This document shows, piece by piece, positions 12,280-22,788 of a stretch of DNA of 64,000 nucleotides (positions are counted from its first letter, which is position 1; every line of letters starts with the position of its first letter). The DNA lies in NCBI GenBank assembly GCA_964036295.1, contig OZ038467.1:3291501-3355500 (forward strand), written 5' to 3'. The stretch comes from Plumapathes pennacea. Its lineage: Eukaryota; Cnidaria; Anthozoa; Antipatharia; Myriopathidae. The translations under genes and the position numbers were made by a program. The notes below the pieces were generated by a model that was given only the letters and a program-made list of their open reading frames with translations, did not search any database and was not told where the DNA came from.

Positions 12280-13248
12280 TTAGGCCGGATATACGTCATT
12301 GTTAAACCTCTGGCTTATTGGACTGACAACTTTTAACATGGCTGATCTAATCTCGGCGTTCCTCCAAAAATAAACAAAAACATTCAGTGACGAATTGGAC
12401 GCAGTGATGGTGAGGGTGATGTACAACAGTTTCTGATTGAATACTGGGTTCTTTCCTACCAGCTCAGTTCTAATGAAAGGCACTAAAAATATTATAATGG
12501 GAATGTAACAGAGGAATAATAATCCTAGAATAATACCTACAGTTTTAGCACTTTTTGTTTCCCTCGCTTTCCTCGCTTCCTCTGTCTCGTTTGCTGCAAC
12601 TACGGGGTTAGCTTCGAGACGGCGAATTTCCTTATAAATTTTGTAATACAGAATGACAATGAAAATAACATTTGGAGGAAATATAATTAATGCCGACAAA
12701 TATGACTTTCCAGTCAGTACGCCTACGGCTGTGATAGCGATAAAACCCAACCATGATGACAGCAAAACTTTTAGGACTCGCCTATTTGTCACAAGTTCTA
12801 GATATCTGAAGCTATGCAAAACGGCGATGTAGCGATCCAAAGTGCTGAGTGACAGATTAAGTAACGTCGCCCCCAACAGAAGTATCATGGTGAAGTTTTT
12901 CAGGTTTACTAATAAGCAAATTTCTACAGTGCAATTTGTCAGTATGAGGATCTTTTCGTAGATGAAGATTGGCTGACTGACAGCGCCAGTTAAGAAGTCA
13001 GTGACGGCCAGACTCAACAAGATCGTGTTGACGGGTTTTCGAAGTGATTCGTTCTGATAATACGCAACGAAAAAGAGTCCGTTGCCCAGAACTGCGGTCA
13101 AAGCTAGGACGACGTTAAAAAATATGGCGACAATAGCGGGTGTGTAGATGGCTGATCTGAACGATTCTTGACACCAGAGTTTTTGTTTGGAACACTTGGT
13201 AAAGACAGAGTGATCAGCAATAGTTGAGTTATTTAGAGCCCCATCCAT
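12280..13248 (-). CDS. Class A (rhodopsin-like) G protein-coupled receptor 2, intronless
   Basis: 322 aa from the ATG at 13248, a close paralogue of the receptor at 9361-10347 over its whole length. It keeps the TM1 GN motif (LGNGLFFVAYY), TM2 LSLAVTDFL, TM3 LDRYIAVLH, the identical NETEEARKAR loop 3, TM6 LCYIPIIIF and TM7 NSSLNVFVYFWR. The differences gather at the extracellular side: the N terminus, the loop between TM4 and TM5, and especially the TM6-TM7 loop, where receptor 1 has RRTRAWILQVENTVDTKV and receptor 2 has the shorter VPFIRTELVGKNPVF. That pattern is what one expects if ligand preference has diverged while G-protein coupling was kept. Upstream DNA is also shared (13250-13700), so the promoter was duplicated with the gene. 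Confidence 0.9.
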   Translation of the reverse strand: MDGALNNSTIADHSVFTKCSKQKLWCQESFRSAIYTPAIVAIFFNVVLALTAVLGNGLFFVAYYQNESLRKPVNTILLSLAVTDFLTGAVSQPIFIYEKILILTNCTVEICLLVNLKNFTMILLLGATLLNLSLSTLDRYIAVLHSFRYLELVTNRRVLKVLLSSWLGFIAITAVGVLTGKSYLSALIIFPPNVIFIVILYYKIYKEIRRLEANPVVAANETEEARKARETKSAKTVGIILGLLFLCYIPIIIFLVPFIRTELVGKNPVFNQKLLYITLTITASNSSLNVFVYFWRNAEIRSAMLKVVSPISQRFNNDVYPA

Positions 13249-13964
13249 GTTTCAGGGCGCTGTGAGGTCTGCTTGAAGGCTCTAGACTGACTTTGTGAAG
13301 TAGATGTCTCGTGATTTCGCTTCAAAGTTCTTATTCAGAAGATAATTCTCGATATTTTGCCTTTTTCTTGAGTTGGCTTCTTTTCCTCTTTCTCAATTCT
13401 TCTTCAGTCGGCTTGATGTTGTACTTACTAGAACCCTTGTCTTCATAGTGTTCGACTTCCCGGCTTTACCGCTTTCTCTTTGATTTTTCTGAACATTTCG
13501 TGCAATTTATACAGGACAACAGAATAATTACTGTGCTTCCCGGCGTTGAAGGTGGAAATGCAATAAAAGATTGAGCCATTTAAGAAACTTCAACAAAAAG
13601 TAAAGGCACCAGATGGCAAACAAAGTCCTGTATTTACGTTTCTCACAGGCCACTACGAAGTTGCTGTGCGGTTTCTGAGAAGATCTTGTTGAGGACAATT
13701 GGTTAAAATTAGAATTTCTCTAATGGTTGTCAAAATTGATGCTAAGCCCCGGAAACTCAACTAGAGAACTTGCGGCAACGCGCAAGGAGTGTAGAGTTCA
13801 GTAGAGGTCCGACACAACAAGGATAAATTTAAGAAATAATCATGCCATCATAATAACTTTACTTTCATTTTTAAGAAAATCACTTAAAAGGAAATAAATA
13901 TTCTTGAGCGGTTTTTAAGCAGGTCCATTACTCCTTGCACAGTCGATAATTTTAGTTCTTTGTT

Positions 13965-14434
13965 TAAACCTTCGCCTGTGACAAATGTAAATGCGGACTT
14001 TGTTTACCATCTGGTGCTTTTATTTTTCGTTGGAAAAGTTTCTTAATTTAGATCAGTTTCATCGCATTTCCTCTTTTAGCACTCCGAAGGACAGCTGTTA
14101 TTCTGCTGCCCCGAAAACCATTCCACAGCAGCATGTTTAGAAAAATCTACTGGACACGGTAAAGCCGCCGGGGAAGGAATCGGCTGTGAAGACGAAGATG
14201 ACTAAGTCAACAACACAAACCAACAACACAAACCGAAGAAAAAGAGCTGCGAAGGAGTAGAAGAAACTGGTCAACGCTAAAAAGGCAAAATATTGAGACC
14301 GACTGAACGAAGACAAAATCTCTTGGTCCCCGAGAACCCAACAGTGAAACCACGAGACATTTACTTCACAAAGTCAGTCTGGAGCCTAACACAGACTTCA
14401 CAGGCCCTAAAACATAGATGGAACTTTAATTAAA
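13965..14434 (+). pseudogene. Third GPCR copy, inverted: promoter, 5' UTR and about five codons only
   Basis: In inverse orientation to receptors 1 and 2, this stretch repeats their upstream region: GGACTTTGTTTACCATCTGG at about 13993, then GTGAAACCACGAGACAT and CCTAAAACATAGATGGAAC just before 14424. The last piece matches the start of the receptors (AAACATGGATGGAAC) with the ATG changed to ATA. After the matching codons the sequence enters the foldback element at 14435, so the rest of the gene is missing. It is an inverted duplicate cut at its first codons. Confidence 0.75.
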
Positions 14435-14707
14435 TACTGTAAATCCACAAATACCCCCCCCCCCCCCCCCCCCCCCCCCAAGCGCCCCTTCTCTCAGCTG
14501 GAAATACTGACTAAACAAAAATATTTACCAAGTGTCGCTATTACAACTATACGAACGGCTTTGCACATTACCAACGTCTTTTGTTTACGCATTACAAAAA
14601 TGAATGACCAACCTGGCCACGATTTGGGAATAAGCGCACCCGCTTTAACCTAAATTTGAAATAAGAGTTAATAAGCGCCCCGGGCGCTTATTCGAAGATT
14701 TACTGTA
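14435..14707. mobile_element. Foldback element with TACTGTAAATC ends and a long C run
   Basis: The left end TACTGTAAATCC faces the inverse GATTTACTGTA at the right end. The interior has GCGCCCC and GGGCGCTTATT blocks like the GCCCC units of the element at 11011. A run of about 26 C lies at 14454-14479. It abuts the broken GPCR copy at its fifth codon or so. Non-coding. Confidence 0.6.
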
Positions 14708-15147
14708 AGTTAATTTTCGACGATTTACAGAACTTTGTATGTCAACTCTGCAGAGAAATGTTTGTTACAGAGGTGCTGGGCAATGAATCAACAAACTCCA
14801 GTCTTCCACCTTATGAAAATAATTTCTTTGCAAATATTCATCGGTTTGACCTGCCGTGACGTCAGTCTCATGGGAACTAAAAGAACCAATCATCTGTCAA
14901 TAAAATCAAACGGAAGTTGTGACTAGAGCATTGACAAACAATCGAACGAAGAGGGAGGGTGAAAGGTAAGCCTGGCTTTTCTGTAATCGCACCGAAATGC
15001 ACAAGCTCGGACCAAAGATACAGATAGAATCCCGCCATTTCAAGTCGCGAGCATTCGGAGAATTTCGAACGAACCATGCAAGACTTCGTAAAACTGGATC
15101 CCAGGTCCTCTCGTTCAACATGGTGCAATGCTGTCACGAGTTGCATA

Positions 15148-16666
15148 ATGATGGCGGACGACGAGGTTTGTTTGCACGTGGGGGTTTTGGCGATTCAGGG
15201 TGCATTTTTTGAGCACCGTGCCGCGCTCTTGAAGGCGTTGAAGAACTGCAATTTCAGTGAGAAAGTAGAGATGGAGGTAAAAGAAGTGAGAGAACCAAGT
15301 GACCTTGAGAATTTAGACGGCCTGGTCTTACCCGGCGGAGAGAGCACGACCATGAGCATATTTCTCCGTTCGAACAACTTTGAGGACGTCCTGCGAGAGT
15401 GGGTGAACTCAAAGAAGAGGCCGCATGTGACGTGGGGAACTTGTGCTGGCATGATTCTGCTGTCTAACCAAATCTGCGGCCAGAAAGAAGGGGGACAGGT
15501 GAAGGTATGTCTCAGTGTATCAACGCATGAATATGAGTGATTTTAATGAGCACGAGCACGGTTTACTCCGGTTATGCAGGGTATACAATTTTAAAACTTT
15601 AGCGTCTTGAGCAGGGTCGCCTATTCCTAATGATGCCGTTCCCAAGCCTGGTGGTCTTATAACACACGGTGTTTCGGAGTTAGGAGAGAAAATCAACTAT
15701 ACGCTCATGAATTGCGTAATTCTTTGCTGTCACCAAAAGTTACGCTGTCACGTTGCCACGCCGGAATATGGGGTCTTAAACAGAGTTGCCAATTAAAATC
15801 CTTTTTCTTTAGTAAAATTGACAAGTATGTGTTACAAGGGTAGGAGTTTGAGGGCTCTTCCAAGGTCAGTCGAGTCCCCACCCCCCACCCCCCCATATAA
15901 TTATGTTTCTGGACCTTTTCAAAGTTCAACCAACTCCACACATCATTTTGTGAAGCACATTATTACCATGGAAACCATCATTTCTCATTAGCCAAAAAAC
16001 TTAATAAAATAATTTAATATAGATTTAAGTACAGATTTACATGTGTCATAAACATCAAGAAAGCTAAATACTTTGATATGTTTTAAGAGTGTTTTTCTCT
16101 GGTGCAGCCAAATAAGTTATTGTTCAAATCTGAAAATGCAACCATCTTTATTTTCATGAAAGAATGATGTCATTATATCAGAATTCTGCCTCAAGGAGCT
16201 GTACTCTAAGTTTCCTTGACTCAACATAGAGTTGATATGTACAGACACTTCTGTAAGTTCATACTTTGACTCACATCTTTTTCAGATTGGAGGTCTGGAC
16301 ATCACAACTTCCAGAAACTTCTTTGGGCGTCAGGTTTCCAGTTTTGAGGGAGATGTTACTCTGGAAGACGAATCACTGCACAACATCTTCCAAAATGGCT
16401 CAGGAGAGGGAAATGAAAACACTGGATACTCTAGCTGTCGAGGAGTTTTCATTCGAGCTCCAGCAGTCATGTCTGTAGACAATCCCCAGGTAAAAGTGCT
16501 GGCTACCGTGAAATTACCAGACAAAGAAAAGTCAGTAGTGGTTGGTGTACAACAGGGCAACCTCATTGCCACTGCATTTCACCCTGAGTTGACTGAGGAT
16601 CCCAGATGGCATGTTCACTTCCTGCAACAGGTCTTGCAAAATATCAAGTGTGGAATTGAATCCTAA
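15148..16666 (+). CDS. PDX2: PDX2 (pyridoxal 5'-phosphate synthase, glutaminase subunit), complete, two exons
   Basis: Exons 15148-15504 and 16286-16666 join in phase 0 across an intron with AAG/GTATGT and TTTTTCAG/A ends. The product is 245 aa, slightly above the usual 190-220 or so for SNO/PdxT. Class I glutamine amidotransferase features are all present: GVLAIQGAFFEH at the N terminus, LPGGESTTM (oxyanion region), GTCAGMILL with nucleophile Cys99, RNFFGRQVSSFE, FIRAPAV, and ATAFHPELTED with His218 and Glu220 completing the triad. It hydrolyses glutamine and passes ammonia to PDX1 within a joint complex. An upstream in-frame ATG at 15076 would add 24 residues without family similarity. The MM at 15148/15151 gives the better start. 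A second possible donor at 15498 (CAG/GTGAAG) would remove VK. Plant PDX2 proteins have two residues there, which favours 15504. Confidence 0.93.
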
Positions 16667-16702
16667 GGCTTTTAAACCCTCTCACTAGTGATCATGTTCA
16701 GT

Positions 16703-16708
16703 AATAAA
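16703..16708 (+). terminator. Polyadenylation signal of PDX2
   Basis: AATAAA 36 bp after the PDX2 stop codon, followed by a T-rich tract (TTATTATTATTTC), as expected of a metazoan poly(A) site. It implies a very short 3' UTR. Confidence 0.55.
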
Positions 16709-18534
16709 TTGATTATTATTATTTCATCCAGTTTTTCACTCACAATGTTGTATCAATCACACAGTTTTAGAGATTTGGCTTTTGGTAGCATCTTCATATG
16801 AACTGTCTAAAGTGCTTTTAAAGTACCATTACCTACTTTTTATTTATTGAACATTTGAGCACTATGTATTGCACACCCAGTAGTCAGTGTTGTTGATGTT
16901 TCAAATAGCACATGGAAGAAGTATTGAGTATCAATAATTTTCACAACATGACTCATACCATTTCTTCTTGCATGGTTGGGATAATCTACATGATAAACTT
17001 GCTAGGGGTGTAGCAAGCATTTTCATGATGTACACAGAAATATAATGTTCTGCAAGTGCCAAAGGCATGAGCTACTAGGGATGTGTGGGGGCATGGTCCC
17101 CTAAGAATTACTTGAATTTATGGGTTTAGAAATGCCATTACCTGCATTTTCGAGGGACATCATTTCCATAAATCAACTCATCCAAATATTTAAAAGCCGA
17201 TGTGTGTATATGGTTGCTAAATCTCAGTCAGTGCTAAGGCAGTGCCTTTGACAAAAATTGAATATTTTACTGCCATGAGAACCAGCAGACTGGAGCTGTG
17301 TTATTACAGCAATGTAAATTATTCTTCTGTTCTTCTTGCCAGGTCAGTGTGCCTCATTGGTGCTTGTCTTATACCAATGTAACTCAACATTGAAGTATTT
17401 TTGAAATTTCCAAAACAAATTGTTGCTTTGAATGTATGGTTTCATAATGGGTAATTAGAAACAGTATTTATATACAGCCTGGTTCACATGTATCAATAAA
17501 TTAAGCACAGGTTTCCTTAAAATCACTGACTATTTAACATTTCTACAAAACACTCTTTATGCATCAACTGGCTTCACAATCATTGATATACAGTTGAAGC
17601 TCTCATAGGCAACCCCCTTGGGAATTCAAAGGCGGTTGTAACTACAGCTGGTCGCTTACTAGAATGGGCTCTTGTAAGTGACTACATGCTTACAAGAGCT
17701 CTTAATTACAGAGTTTGAATGACAATTCAAACAGGGTTTCACAATGGTGGTTGTAACTAAAGCTGGTTGCTTATGAGGGTGGTCACTGACTGTACATTGA
17801 GTGCATATCCATAACTACAGCTATGTAATGGTTCAAATTTTAATGTTTTTCATGTGCGATCTGTGAGGGGATACCTTGTCATAGCAATAATATTACTAAC
17901 GGTAAAATTAGAAATGCAAATTACTCGCATTATCTTCCCTACTCAAATGGTCAGAGATGTGATCTAAGTATTTTTAGTTACAATACTTTGTGCAAGGCAG
18001 CTGCAAATTTGAGAATGCCATGCCTTGTGTTGCATGTAACAACTCAACCACTGTGGCAATTCATCTTGATGAAAGTCCAGTCAAACCCTGAACTACTGTA
18101 AGCTATGACAGACTGAAAACAGCATTGTGGATTCTTTATTAAAGGTTTGATACATGTCTTTTTCTCTGTACTTATCAATGTGCTTTTTTTCCCTATCCTG
18201 AACTATTACATTTTTTCTATTTCTTTCCTATTGTATCTTTCATGACCCTTCTAGAACCTACTAATAATCCCCTGGTAGTTTCACCTAGAGCTTCTAGAAA
18301 TTAGCATGGGGCCTGGAAAATGTATTGCTGTTTTTTATTTTTTATTTTTTTGTAACACTCTACAACAGCTAGGAGTAGTTATTTCACACAAAACCATCTA
18401 CTGGAAATTACATTAGTTTAGACTTTGTTACGCCTCATTTTATGACAAGCATTAAAAGTCAAATGGTCTCTAACAAGCTATTTTATGAGCTGTTTGCTCA
18501 AATATAAAACTCCAGCTGAGTTGTTACTCACAGT
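16709..18534. other. Intergenic AT-rich spacer with a small direct repeat
   Basis: No gene seen. At 17634 and 17749 the phrase GGTTGTAACTA.AGCTGGT recurs about 115 bp apart, with GCTTA following. This looks like a decayed dispersed repeat occupying roughly 17600-17795. The rest is AT-rich and featureless to me. Confidence 0.45.
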
Positions 18535-19294
18535 TTATTTCTGACTATCATCTTCTGGCTCATAACTCCGCAGGTTGGCCTCCAGGATTTTACCCCAAAT
18601 TGTACCGACGGGATGAACGACAGTTGTCTTTTTCCCTGTGGCAGGTTGCACCAGGTCTTTTCCCTCATTTGCCCATTTAAAGATTGCCCCCTCCAAATTG
18701 AAAAGATTCACCCATTGAGCATCATCCTTCTGCTTCAGCTTTTCCAGATGCTCGGTAAGTTGTTCGATCATCAAACTTGCACGGTACCCCACTGCACAGT
18801 AGGCCACAACAGTTTTAGGCTGCTCAGTACTACCAACTAAATAGGAATATTATTGAATGGGTCAGCAGAAGAAGGCTTTTAGTGACTTTTTGAGATTTTT
18901 TTGAGGTTCTCGCTCTTATATTTATCATTTTGGCCAATAGACCTTTTAAAAATCTCAAAAACAAAACCTGACCTCAAATAGTCACAGGGTTTTCTGCTTG
19001 TGATACAAAAATATCTAGTACATCGGCATCTTTGACTATTGATAGCAGTTTCCCTAGGCTTTCAGGTAAGCCCCAAAAAACAGTCCTAAAGGGCCTGCAA
19101 CACCCAAGAAAGCCAATGTTCAGTAAGTCTTTATGCCCTACAAAGTTATCAAAGTTTTTTCAAGAGTGTCATTTACATTATATACCTTTTTCATTGATTT
19201 GCTTCATAACTCCTTGCATATCTTTTGTGTTGGGGCTGATGTGAATTGCACCTGGAAGCTGGCTCACTTTGAACTCCTCTTCCTCACGGACATC
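18535..19294 (-). CDS. Rhodanese-domain protein, copy 1, first exon not found
   Basis: Minus-strand exons 19186-19294 and 18535-18836 (GT/AG, phase 1) encode the last 136 residues of a single-domain rhodanese: DVREEEEFKVSQLPGAIHIS, then VVAYCAVGYRAS with the active-site loop CAVGYR (Cys is the sulfur-carrying residue), then NLEGAIFKWANEGKDLV and a GKKTTVVHPVGTIWGKIL tail. This family moves sulfane sulfur from thiosulfate or persulfides to thiol acceptors. The gene is a paralogue of the one at 31594-32540, with the same 109-bp exon and the same phases. That paralogue has a 126-bp first exon about 110 bp further upstream. At the matching place here (19295 to about 19500) there is a truncated dispersed repeat and no equivalent ATG exon. 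It is either broken or uses a distant first exon. Confidence 0.75.
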
Positions 19295-19394
19295 CTAGGT
19301 TTAACAATGCAGGGCAATACAAAACGGTGCTAAACACTCTGAATGCAGTCTGTGGCATTGTGGGAAGGCTGCTAACCAGGCCAGGATCTTAAGG

Positions 19395-19520
19395 GGCGTG
19401 GCTTTGCTAGAATTTGTAAATATTTGCATATTTTGGTCTGAAGCAGGGTCAAAATGTCATATATTTTGGTCTGAAATGGGGTAAGGGTTGTCAGACCCGG
19501 GTGGCACACTCCCACCTGAC
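19395..19520 (+). repeat. Dispersed repeat, GGTCTGAAATAGGG family, truncated copy
   Basis: Carries TTTTGGTCTGAAGCAGGGTC and TTTTGGTCTGAAATGGGGTA, then CCCGGGTGGCACACTCCCAC, matching the 3' half of the copy at 7945-8188. It lies immediately upstream of the rhodanese copy 1 exons, where a first exon would be expected. Confidence 0.65.
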
Positions 19521-20223
19521 TTGTAACACGCTCTCCATGTACATTTACGGAAAATCATACACTCAAGTACATTTTGAGCAATATCTTAACGTCGTCAAGA
19601 GTTACAGAACTAATTCTTGGACTGAAGCTAGGATACTAGTATATCTTGAGAATGACGTTTACGCTTGAAAACTATTTCGGATACAAAGTTCCCACTTTCG
19701 ATTCCGGATTCGTTTTCTCTCCGGATTCTCTAAAAATGACACCGGATTTATAAAAGCTATGTAAACGCTTTCACGAAACCGAGAACAAAATAATGTCACG
19801 AATCTGGATAAATTCGCTCTAGTGTAAACGGAGCCTAAAAATCATGTAAATTTTAGATGTAACGCGTAACACTTTGCACCGTAAGTTACCATACGGAGAA
19901 GTAAAACATGGATTGCAGCCACAAAAAAACTACTAAAGAAACCCCGTTGGCAGGAATTCTTGAAAAATGTAATACAAATTAACTAGCGAAGTTACAATGT
20001 TCTTTCCTTCTTTGTAACTCCGTAACACTAACTCTCTTAAAATTGCACATACACAAATGACTTGAAAACACCTAAAATTGCCTAAGAAGCAACAAAATGT
20101 GATAATTACTTCAAATTTTACCAATTATAGTGGTTTGAGTAACATATAGAAAATCTCGTGAAATAATCCCAATGTTACACAAATGTACATGGAGATTGTG
20201 CCCCAAGTCACCTATAGTTATAA

Positions 20224-21883
20224 TAATGTAACAGTGTAACGTTTTTGCACTCGATTAGCACACAACTAAGGTGAGTGATAATTACGCCCTTGCAGATCAC
20301 GCCCGTTATCTCCGAGTACCAGCAGATGTATGGTTTGAATGGTCTCCAAGTATGAGACATGAATACCTAAAAAATTTGCAGAAACTGTCCATCGAAGACA
20401 TTTTCAGAGAGAAAGAGGTACCATGGCCAGCCACGAAGTCCATCCCTTCCCATGCACAAGCAGAGTTCAGGCCTCTCACTATAGACCTTGCTGCAGAGCT
20501 GGCGCACAACTTCGGCTACACGAAGGAAAACGCAGAAACCCTGGAGAAAGAAATACTCAACCTGGTAAATCACCCTCTGGCGATACAGCGGAAGGCCAGC
20601 ATCGACATGGGAGGCGTCACGAAGTTGAAGTCGCCAGTGCAAGCTCCAAAAACGGAGCCCTGCAAGTCACTGTGTACAGCGACCATGCAGTGTGCGTGTG
20701 TGGAAGATTTCGCTACGATAAGATCTGCAAACACTCGCTGGCCGTAGCAGCCCTGCAAAGTCTTCTGCCTGCACATCTACACTTCATAGAAAGAAAATCC
20801 AGAGGAGAAGTGAGAGGGCGAACTGCTCTTGCCGAGCACGATGTCGACAAGAACACCGCAGGCAAGAAAGGTGGTAAGAACAAGTACAGCTACAGACCAG
20901 CAAGAGGTAAAGAGGCAGCCAATGGTCGTGACACTAAGGCTACACCAGAGACACCATTGTTCTCAGAAATCCACCACAACGACAACCCCTTTGTGCTCAG
21001 GTTCCTCCACGAAGATGCTAAGCGGTGTAAAGCCTGTGACACCGACTTTCGTCATCGGAAGAAAGTAATCCCCTTTGACCTGATTTTCGAACACAAGGAA
21101 CGGCGGTTTTATCCAGTCAACGGAGATTGGTCGAACCGTAGGGCTACGCAGAAGCAAACAACTCGCTACTATTACACCACCAGAAAATGTATGGTAGCAC
21201 GCTTTCCCTACTTCGAGGTGGACTATGTGCAAATTCCAGACGAGGTACTGGCCACACTTCGGGATTCGCATAAGAAGTACTTGTCTAGCGAGTTGGGGTT
21301 AGCATTTGAAGGATAGTCTTCTTAAATAACAGACCCGTTCAGTGGCTGAGTTGGCAGAAGTTTCAACTGTTAAAATGCTGTGCAGCGCACAAACATTCAA
21401 CGTTTTGTTCAAACTTTCAATTGTTAGACATCAGAATAACTTACAATTACAAAAATAGAAATGATTGAAGGCGACGAAAATGATTAATTTCAACACATGT
21501 TACAGACAGGCAGAAGTTGTGTTTACTAAAAATTTATACCCTCTTCGTTATTATACACACGAGATCAAAGAACAAATTCTGATATATCAGTAAATATATA
21601 ATGAGTAGAAACACTTGCTAGGTTCATCCTAAGATCAAACTCATCAATCATTAAAATATCATTATATCATTTATTATATAATTGATTAAGAAATTGTGAT
21701 GGGGAAAATTGTTTCAAAGCTGATTGCAAGTGCAATCCAAACTTATGCTGATTTCAGCTGTTTAATAAATAACAACAAAAACAAACCATGACCATGTCCC
21801 CAAACTAAAAACACCCTCCCCCTCCACCCAAAGTTGACTTAGTTGCGTGCTAATCGAGTGAAAAAACGTTACACTGTTACATT
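20224..21883 (+). mobile_element. TIR element carrying a broken SWIM-zinc-finger gene
   Basis: The left terminal inverted repeat is 20224-20270 (includes GTAACAGTGTAACG and CTCGATTAGCAC) and the right one is 21837-21883, its near-perfect 47-bp inverse. Between them lies one SWIM-type ORF, directed to the right, beginning flush against the left repeat. Two further copies of the right end follow downstream as part of the 166-bp array (from 22004 and 22169). The element looks like a deletion derivative of a DNA transposon, or a gene fragment caught between transposon ends. No transposase catalytic motif is visible. Confidence 0.65.
20271..21316 (+). pseudogene. SWIM-type zinc-finger protein fragment, frameshifted
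   Basis: Two frames together make one protein-like stretch. The first (20271 to about 20620) reads through RVPADVWFEWSPSMRHEYL and KEVPWPATKSIPSHAQAEFR. The second (about 20620-21316) continues with GALQVTVYSDHAVCVCG and CGRFRYDKICKHSLAVAAL, a SWIM zinc finger of CxCxnCxH form. It ends in a conserved-looking tail with a CKACDTDF.H cluster and YFEVDYVQIPDEVL. The switch near 20610-20630 needs one indel. There is no ATG: the first frame opens at a GTG directly after the terminal repeat. SWIM domains bind DNA or protein and are common in MULE-type transposases and in cnidarian repeat-borne genes. Read as a relic of a longer gene. Confidence 0.65.
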
Positions 21884-22302
21884 AAAGTATTTATTTGAGC
21901 ATTCAACACATTTTCAGAGGGGGTCTTCGTTTTGTAGAAAAGCACTATGAAATCTACAAAACGGAGACCCCACTAAAAACACCTCCCCCTCCCCCCAAAG
22001 TTGACTTAGTTGCGTGCTAATCGAGTGCAAAAACGTTACACTGTTACATTAAAGTATTTATTTGAGCATTCAACACATTTTCAGAGGGGTCTTCGTTTTG
22101 TAGAAAAGCACTATGAAATCTACAAAACGAAGACCCCACTAAAAACACCTCCCCCTCCCCCAAAGTTGACTTAGTTGCGTGTTAATCGAGTGAAAAAACA
22201 TTACACTGTTACATTAAAGTATTTATTTGAGCATTCAACACATTTTCAGAGGGGGTCTTCGTTTTGTAGAAAAGCACTATGAAATCTACAAAACGAAGAC
22301 CC
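21803..22302. repeat. Tandem array, about 166-bp unit, three copies, with a strong hairpin
   Basis: The unit repeats at 21837, 22004 and 22169 (spacings 167 and 165). Each copy contains the right terminal repeat of the SWIM element, then GAGGGGGTCTTCGTTTTGTA ... TACAAAACGAAGACCCC (19-bp stem, about 14-nt loop), and a C-rich CACCTCCCCCTCC stretch. A diverged copy of the same hairpin lies at 29692-29733, on the other side of the BEL/Pao insertion. Confidence 0.85.
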
Positions 22303-22374
22303 CAACAAAAAATCGCGCTTTCTATTAACAGACGACTTTGGGTACCGAATCGAGTTTGATCGTGTCTTTATTTC

Positions 22375-22747
22375 TGTCGCGTTCCCAAGCTTACACTTCG
22401 CGGGGGAAAGTAAGACTCGGAGATCGAGAAGTGTCAACCATGTTTAATAAATACACGGTGAAAACTGAAACGGAAAGTAGGGCGATCTAAGTACTAAAGA
22501 ATACAGAATGAAGCTCAGATCGCAGGACGGCTACTCACGTTCGGTTCCTGTACTGTGACTTGTAGAAAATTCTCCAGAAAAGATAACTGAAACGATCGAC
22601 TAAATGCTACGAAAAACACGCTGACTTGGCACAAACAGAAAGGGGCGGGCTAGACAAGACCTCGTGGGAAACTGAGCCCGCGAACGTTTGGGCCAGAACC
22701 GGAACTGAACTAACTATAACTATAAATAAACAAGACAGTCTTCCACA
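22375..22747 (-). repeat. 3' LTR of the BEL/Pao element
   Basis: 373 bp, TG...CA ends on the plus strand (TGTCGCG to TTCCACA), preceded by ATTTC. Differs from the other LTR at 22718 only. Confidence 0.93.
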
Positions 22748-22788
22748 CTCCTCGCCCAAGGACACTTTGTCCTTGTAATATTGTGAAT

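Noticed and set aside
19640-19845. Possible relative of the MITE at 4431 (phrases such as GTGTAAACGGAGCC and CCGGATT)
   Set aside because: Word choice is similar, but the ends do not pair convincingly, so no element was called.
21803-22302. CRISPR-like look of the tandem array
   Set aside because: The genome is eukaryotic and the whole 166-bp unit repeats with no unique spacers, so it is a plain tandem array.
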